Source: Fibrobacteria bacterium
GTDB lineage: Bacteria > Fibrobacterota > Fibrobacteria > UBA11236 > JADFYW01
DNA length: 49,305 bases
Assembly (NCBI GenBank): GCA_015232855.1
Contig: JADFYW010000018.1
Location: 1-49,305 of the forward strand
Direction: 5' to 3'
In this document: one piece after another, positions 45,000-49,305 of the stretch
How positions within the stretch are numbered: position 1 is the stretch's first letter
How the letters are laid out: each line of letters starts with the position of its first letter
The notes under the pieces: model-generated
Seen by the model: only the letters and a program-made list of their open reading frames with translations
Told to the model about the DNA's origin: nothing
The model's database searches: none
Translations under genes and position numbers: made by a program

Positions 45000-46592
45000 T
45001 CACTGCAACAACAGCACCTTCTTTACCCGTTCCTGCTTTCCTGCCTTCAACCGGATAACATATTGACCGTTGCTTAAAACAGCACCACGGTCATTTTTCC
45101 CATCCCAATGAACAGAATATTTGCCGGACCTTTGCCTTTTGTTCACGAACGTCTTAACCACCTTTCCCTGCATATTCAGTACGGTAAGGCCTATAAAATC
45201 ATCTTCTAAAATTTGATAATTGATAGAAACTGGAGCAGTCCGGCTGTAAGATAATGACAGACCATCTTCCAGCGATATATATTTTTCATTTCCAATTGTT
45301 GTGCTTGGTGACGAAGAAATTACCTCTTCCAGCTGTACCGAGTAATCATCATAATGTCGTCGGTCTGCCATTTCACAAATTCCCGCTGCTTCTTGTAATC
45401 CCCGTTCATAGCCGTCTTTTTCAAGTGCATCGGTGATGTTTGTATAACCAAAATCAGCATTAGCCATATTATCAACTGCATCAGGATCCGGTATACCCGT
45501 AACATATTCGAGATAGGCACGGTCAGGATTAATCCGGGAAAAAGCCCCTGCATTTTTGAAAAGATTATACTGAATAACAATGTGAGGGTGGCTGGGGGCA
45601 CTCTGTGCGTGGTCTGTTTCATTGGCTACCACCATAAATGCCAGACCAGGATTTCCTGCTACTGCTGAATCTACCCAGTTGGCACCATTACGATATTTCC
45701 AGAATTCTTTGACATCGTTCGTGTCCATAACATCGTCTGGAACAGGTGCAGGGACAATGCCATTTTTAAAAGCATTCAGTATTACCAGTTCATCCCATCT
45801 AAAAGCAGTATTACTGCCCGCAACCTCGTACCGTAAAGGAGTAGTCATAAAATCAACAGCGGGGTCAAGCACACCATTCTCATTTACATCAAAATAAAAT
45901 GTTGATGATGGAAGCCCTGGTCGCGTGATTTTGGTATATTTAAGTGTTTTAAAATCAAACTCTCCGGTCGTATTATTAAAGGCAGGATTAATTGTTGTTT
46001 TTCCACCCAGGTTCCAACCCGCCAGGGCAGTAGGCATGCCCTTCCCCACCGGAGATTCTTTATTAACTATCCATGCCAATTCTCCCAGTTCTTTACGAAA
46101 AACCCCGGCAGCGGTAATAGCCAGGTTCCCGCCGTTTGAACTTCCCAAAAATCCCACATTTGTTGTACAGGCCTTAACCGTATTGGGCACCAGTTCATTA
46201 ATTGATTTTCCTGATGTATCCGGTATTTTCCCCATGGCAAAAAGTGCGATATCTTTAAGCCCGGTCACGCAATTAATACCTCTGACATCATACTCTCCGC
46301 CGCTTTGGTAAGTACCGGAATCAAAACCAATCATGGCAAAAGCAATAACAATAAAACCATAATCTATATATCCCACTCCTAGAGGCGTTATTCCCCCGGC
46401 ATTCCAACCACCGGGTATGGAAATGACGACAGGTGCCCCTGCACTTCCGTATCTGGCACTATCAGGATAGAAAATTTTTACTGCAATGCCCTTGCTTCCT
46501 GCTGCTGAAGACGGGACCTGGGTTATTATACTGTTCTGTGAAAAAATCAGTCCGGTCAAACAGGCAGCCGATAAAATTATTCGTTTTAACAT
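45000..46592 (-). CDS. Secreted alpha/beta hydrolase (esterase-like) with FlgD-like sorting domain
   Basis: After a signal peptide (residues 1-18) an alpha/beta hydrolase fold is indicated by VVISIPGGWNAGG (oxyanion-hole region) and by the nucleophile elbow GFLGSSNGGN, with Ser152 in G-x-S-x-G. NETDHAQS and SHPHIVI are candidates for the acid and His of the triad. The C-terminus is a FlgD-like sorting domain (VHWDGKNDRGAVLSNGQYVI). An exported esterase is likely, perhaps removing acyl groups from plant polymers. AAGGAA lies upstream of ATG 46592. The gene ends 20 bases from the convergent FG-GAP gene, so no long terminator space is left. Confidence 0.78.
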   Translation of the reverse strand: MLKRIILSAACLTGLIFSQNSIITQVPSSAAGSKGIAVKIFYPDSARYGSAGAPVVISIPGGWNAGGITPLGVGYIDYGFIVIAFAMIGFDSGTYQSGGEYDVRGINCVTGLKDIALFAMGKIPDTSGKSINELVPNTVKACTTNVGFLGSSNGGNLAITAAGVFRKELGELAWIVNKESPVGKGMPTALAGWNLGGKTTINPAFNNTTGEFDFKTLKYTKITRPGLPSSTFYFDVNENGVLDPAVDFMTTPLRYEVAGSNTAFRWDELVILNAFKNGIVPAPVPDDVMDTNDVKEFWKYRNGANWVDSAVAGNPGLAFMVVANETDHAQSAPSHPHIVIQYNLFKNAGAFSRINPDRAYLEYVTGIPDPDAVDNMANADFGYTNITDALEKDGYERGLQEAAGICEMADRRHYDDYSVQLEEVISSSPSTTIGNEKYISLEDGLSLSYSRTAPVSINYQILEDDFIGLTVLNMQGKVVKTFVNKRQRSGKYSVHWDGKNDRGAVLSNGQYVIRLKAGKQERVKKVLLLQ

Positions 46593-46657
46593 CTTTTCTT
46601 TTCCTTACTCAAAGTTCTTTTCTTGGAATTAAAAATTGACTGTAGCAATTCCACAGC

Positions 46658-46678
46658 GATTCCATCTTGTCTGGAATC
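46658..46678. repeat. Diverged copy of the dispersed palindromic repeat
   Basis: GATTCC and GGAATC arms bound a changed centre (ATCTTGTCT). The palindromic form is kept although bases have drifted. Confidence 0.5.
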
Positions 46679-46749
46679 TAAACTAGAGTCATTTATTGTT
46701 ATCATAACCAATTCTTGACTATATCATAGTTTAATCGTATAAAGGTCTT

Positions 46750-46775
46750 GATTCCGGACAAGCCGGAATGACTGG
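46750..46775. repeat. Dispersed palindromic repeat, full copy
   Basis: The 26 bases are identical to 43-68, including the GACTGG flank, although the two lie 46.7 kb apart. Confidence 0.8.
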
Positions 46776-47137
46776 TTTTTAGACCAGCATATTCCCTCTC
46801 CTCGACACGCTGTTCATCATTAGCACTAACATACCTGTCATTCAAAATTAGCGTAGCGTAAAACTATCAGTACCAGCTTCTCACTTCTACTAAAGTAACA
46901 GAAAAAGTCCTGACCACACACAAAAAAACATTTTTACCGCTATTTTCTGTAGTACAGTTGGTCTATATAACTTTGAGCAAAAACCTGATATCAGAGATAT
47001 TTAAATTCCGAGATACTCTGTATGCAGGACTAATTGTGAAGGAGATAAAATCTAATAGTTTTTTGATGGGAAGCTAATTTCCTAAAACACTATTTCTGAC
47101 TCCATCTCATCTTTTTTTTACAAATATCCCCCATTAC

Positions 47138-47178
47138 AAAAAGGGCCTGGTTTTTTCACAAAGAAAATACCAGGCCCT
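47138..47178 (-). terminator. Strong terminator of the beta-propeller gene
   Basis: On the minus strand AGGGCCTGGT and ACCAGGCCCT form a 10-bp stem. An inner TTTTC/GAAAA pairing sits in the loop, and TTTTT follows. It lies 38 bases past the stop at 47216. Confidence 0.85.
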
Positions 47179-47215
47179 CCCGAAATAGCAGATGGTCTTT
47201 ATGCGCTTTGTATTA

Positions 47216-48694
47216 TTATTCCAGTTGTTTGAATGTAAACATATATAAGCCTGAGCCAAGATTAGCGGAAACCGAAGAAAAAGAATTCTTATTGACCCTG
47301 GGATATTCTGCAACAGTTCTGCCCGTTACATCTGAAACAACCAGATGATAATCTCCCGTTCCGGAAAACGGAAGTAAAGAAACCACTCCACCTGTCAGCA
47401 TATGAAGCTGTGTTAAGTTCCTATTAGTCTGAAAAGAAGGAATGGTATGGTCAACATTCACCACGCCTTCGGTTGAGATTTCACGCAAATACAGGCTGTC
47501 TCCGGAACGATAACACATAATTAAACCGCGACCGGGAAGGTCGGCAAGCGAAGGACCGGTACGAAAACAGGTCTGGTGACCATGCCCGGAACTTACCTCT
47601 TCACCCTGCGTCCACGCATCGTTTTCATAGACATAAAAATAACTCTTTCCGTTTCCCTCGTCCTGACCAACGGTTACAATAGCCCCGGTGGCGTCATCAT
47701 ACATAACGTGAGCATGTATATCGCCCTCTTTGGTACCTGAATTGGGCATAGCCCCAAGATATTTGGAATCGCCAAAACCATCTCCCGGATTCATTCCCAC
47801 AAAAATACCGGATGGACCACTGCCACCTATACGTACACCGCCAACAGTTATCATACTTGAATCAGGACCAAAGGCAAAATCGCTACCTTCATTCAGCGAT
47901 GTCCGGTTTGGTATGTTATTATCGGCACAAATACCATCTGTGGAAAAAGTCCCGGCGGCTTCTACCGGGCCGGCAATACAGGATTTCTCCGATGTATTCA
48001 TGTACAGAAGATAAAAACCTCCGTTCCATAACCTGACTTTTGGGGTCGACTTCCAGGATGTGGTCGGTAAACTTTTATCAGATCCCCAGGTCCCCTCAGG
48101 ACTGCGCCAGCGATAGTGAACAACATTATTCGATGTTTTATTAGAGCTAACGGTCCAGTGAGCAACAAGCACATTCCCTGCGGAGTCAACAGCAATCGAG
48201 GGATAAAACGCCCGGGCCTTTCCTATTTCCCCCGCATCAGCGACTTTTTTAGGTGTAATCCAATTGCCATCTTTACGTGTTGTGTACCAGCAGGTCTGGG
48301 CTGCACTCGCTATCCCCACCTGATAAACGATATGTGGAACACCGTGTGCATCAACTTTCATCCTTGCGTTCCACACGTCTGAAGCGGTGGTAAAGGTTTC
48401 CGCATCACCAAGACTGTCGGCAGCCGGGCCCATACGGTATTTGCTTCCCGCATAAATCACATGAATATTACCCTCTGCATCCACATCAACCCAACCCTGT
48501 GCCTGGGTATAGTTACCAGGTTGAGCCGGCCCAATAAAATGTTCACCTCCCAGAGTCGCCGCTACCGAAGGAAGGGCTACTATTAGAATAAATAATGGCA
48601 GAAATGTTAACATTGGCAAAGTATACCATATTTGCTGAATCCATGAAAAATATTTACCCCTGTTTATTATGTTTTTTTCTTTATTGTACACCAT
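47216..48694 (-). CDS. Secreted beta-propeller protein with sorting domain
   Basis: ATG 48694 follows AAAGGA. An unusually long basic leader (about 27 residues) precedes the hydrophobic signal core LTFLPLFILIVALPSVA. The mature protein shows repeated blades with the pattern V-D-x-x-G-x-x-H-V/I-x-Y (GWVDVDAEGNIHVIYAG; MKVDAHGVPHIVYQ; IAVDSAGNVLVAH; HAHVMYDDATGAIVTV). This suggests a BNR-like propeller. Some propeller families in this style are polysaccharide lyases (PL24/PL25) or sialidase-like enzymes, but I cannot place the active site. The end (VSDVTGRTVAEY, LGSGLYMFTFKQLE) is a slightly short sorting domain. It has its own terminator. Confidence 0.75.
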   Translation of the reverse strand: MVYNKEKNIINRGKYFSWIQQIWYTLPMLTFLPLFILIVALPSVAATLGGEHFIGPAQPGNYTQAQGWVDVDAEGNIHVIYAGSKYRMGPAADSLGDAETFTTASDVWNARMKVDAHGVPHIVYQVGIASAAQTCWYTTRKDGNWITPKKVADAGEIGKARAFYPSIAVDSAGNVLVAHWTVSSNKTSNNVVHYRWRSPEGTWGSDKSLPTTSWKSTPKVRLWNGGFYLLYMNTSEKSCIAGPVEAAGTFSTDGICADNNIPNRTSLNEGSDFAFGPDSSMITVGGVRIGGSGPSGIFVGMNPGDGFGDSKYLGAMPNSGTKEGDIHAHVMYDDATGAIVTVGQDEGNGKSYFYVYENDAWTQGEEVSSGHGHQTCFRTGPSLADLPGRGLIMCYRSGDSLYLREISTEGVVNVDHTIPSFQTNRNLTQLHMLTGGVVSLLPFSGTGDYHLVVSDVTGRTVAEYPRVNKNSFSSVSANLGSGLYMFTFKQLE

Positions 48695-48933
48695 GTTTTT
48701 TCCTTTTTTTATAGTTGTTCAGAAACAAGAACAAGAAATTGAACTCCCTTGCGGCCATGCCCACATTTTTTCATATTTTCTCTAGAAATTGAAACAGACA
48801 AAACGAAAAGTGAACAATTGTTCGTGTTTCCACCTTTCATCTTAACTTCCCCCCCTGTTACAAAATGAAGTTAAAACATGAACCAGACTATATATTAATA
48901 TAATCGAATATTTAATTTTGTATACAGTATATT

Positions 48934-48956
48934 TAAAAAAACTGCGGATTCAGTTT
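48934..48956 (-). terminator. Terminator-like hairpin after the partial gene
   Basis: On the minus strand AAACTG and CAGTTT form a 6-bp stem followed by TTTT, about 75 bases past the stop at 49031. Confidence 0.5.
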
Positions 48957-49030
48957 CCGGAATACCACAATTATTTATCCAGACAATAACTGCCTGATTA
49001 CAGAAACTGGCATATTTCGCCAAAAATCAG

Positions 49031-49305
49031 TTACCAGATAATCAAAGGGGCTTGTAAACGCTTTCCCGCACAGCTGATGTCAGCAAAATAACACCCGGGC
49101 CGCAATCCCGTCGTAGTAAACAGGCTTTCGGCCCCCGTAACCGCTCGCATCTCTGAAAAAACCATGCGCCCATCAGTTCCCGATAAACGAATACGAAGCA
49201 TCTGACCGCAGTCTTCAGCTGAAACCCAGACACGAAGGTAACCGGGAATATGGTTAAAACTTAAACCGGAAGAAACCTGCCCGGCAGAAACAGGCTTTAT
49301 GGCAA
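49031..49305 (-). CDS. 3' end of a secreted-protein gene (sorting domain), cut by window end
   Basis: The frame enters from the right edge (first full codon at 49303) and ends at TAA 49031-49033. It reads PGYLRVWVSAEDCGQMLRIR, then LSGTDGRMVFSEM, then LRPGCYFADISCAGKR. This is the strand and turn pattern of a C-terminal sorting domain like those of the upstream genes. The catalytic part lies outside the window, so the enzyme type cannot be told. The local base composition is more GC-rich than in the genes to the left. Confidence 0.75.
   Translation of the reverse strand, partial: AIKPVSAGQVSSGLSFNHIPGYLRVWVSAEDCGQMLRIRLSGTDGRMVFSEMRAVTGAESLFTTTGLRPGCYFADISCAGKRLQAPLIIW

Larger units (their letters stand above)
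46593..47137. other. Intergenic region with dispersed repeats
   Basis: No gene is supported. It contains a diverged copy (46658-46678) and a full copy (46750-46775) of the palindromic repeat. The part next to 46592 should hold the promoter of the alpha/beta hydrolase gene. Confidence 0.55.

Overview
The window looks like chromosomal DNA of a member of the Fibrobacterota or a close relative (Fibrobacter / Chitinispirillum-type bacteria). Three things point there: a TIGR02147-type regulator (23196-24023), a Fib_succ_major (TIGR02145) domain at the end of a large lipoprotein (27979-31170) plus a broken second copy (7735-7950), and many secreted proteins ending in type IX secretion (T9SS) or FlgD-like C-terminal sorting domains. 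I see no tRNA, rRNA, CRISPR array, intact transposase or phage gene.

Layout. 1-5360: leftward genes for a small protein of unknown function, an unrecognised Cys-containing protein with a strong leader hairpin, a TPR/outer-membrane-barrel-like protein and an extremely Pro-rich secreted repeat protein. 5363-6796: orphan AAA-type ATPase with a C-terminal nuclease-like region. 7404-7950: pseudogene joining a CsgG/LpoB-like N-terminus to a Fib_succ_major C-terminal remnant. 8171-10414: ClsC-like phospholipase D family protein and a small GreA-like protein. 10584-22759: secreted carbohydrate-active enzymes (clan GH-A hydrolase, two SGNH esterases, a large GH2 enzyme) and a membrane-anchored SGNH protein. 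23196-27971: a likely operon of TIGR02147 regulator, DUF2341/LamG lipoprotein and PhoD-like phosphatase. 27979-36000: Fib_succ_major lipoprotein, secreted nucleoside-hydrolase-like protein, a repeat-rich gene graveyard and a GH120 beta-xylosidase. 36442-37904: TPR membrane protein and a small membrane protein, with 12-bp perfect palindromes. 38120-42766: tandem duplicated purple-acid-phosphatase-like enzymes. 43045-49305: FG-GAP/ASPIC protein, alpha/beta hydrolase, beta-propeller protein and the 3' end of another sorting-domain protein.

How the genes fit together (inference). Most enzymes carry a signal peptide plus a C-terminal sorting domain, so they are probably exported to the cell surface or medium. 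GH120 and GH2 enzymes, a GH-A hydrolase and several esterases suggest attack on decorated hemicellulose, such as acetylated xylan, and several phosphatases could release phosphate. There is no SusC/SusD pair, ABC or PTS transporter in the window. The genes are mostly single transcription units on alternating strands, so this is a cluster of secreted enzymes rather than a classical polysaccharide utilisation operon.

Intergenic DNA is rich in short palindromic repeats of several families and in relics of sorting-domain and Fib_succ_major genes, evidence of repeated duplication and decay of surface-protein genes. Family calls come from reading motifs; no database search was run.
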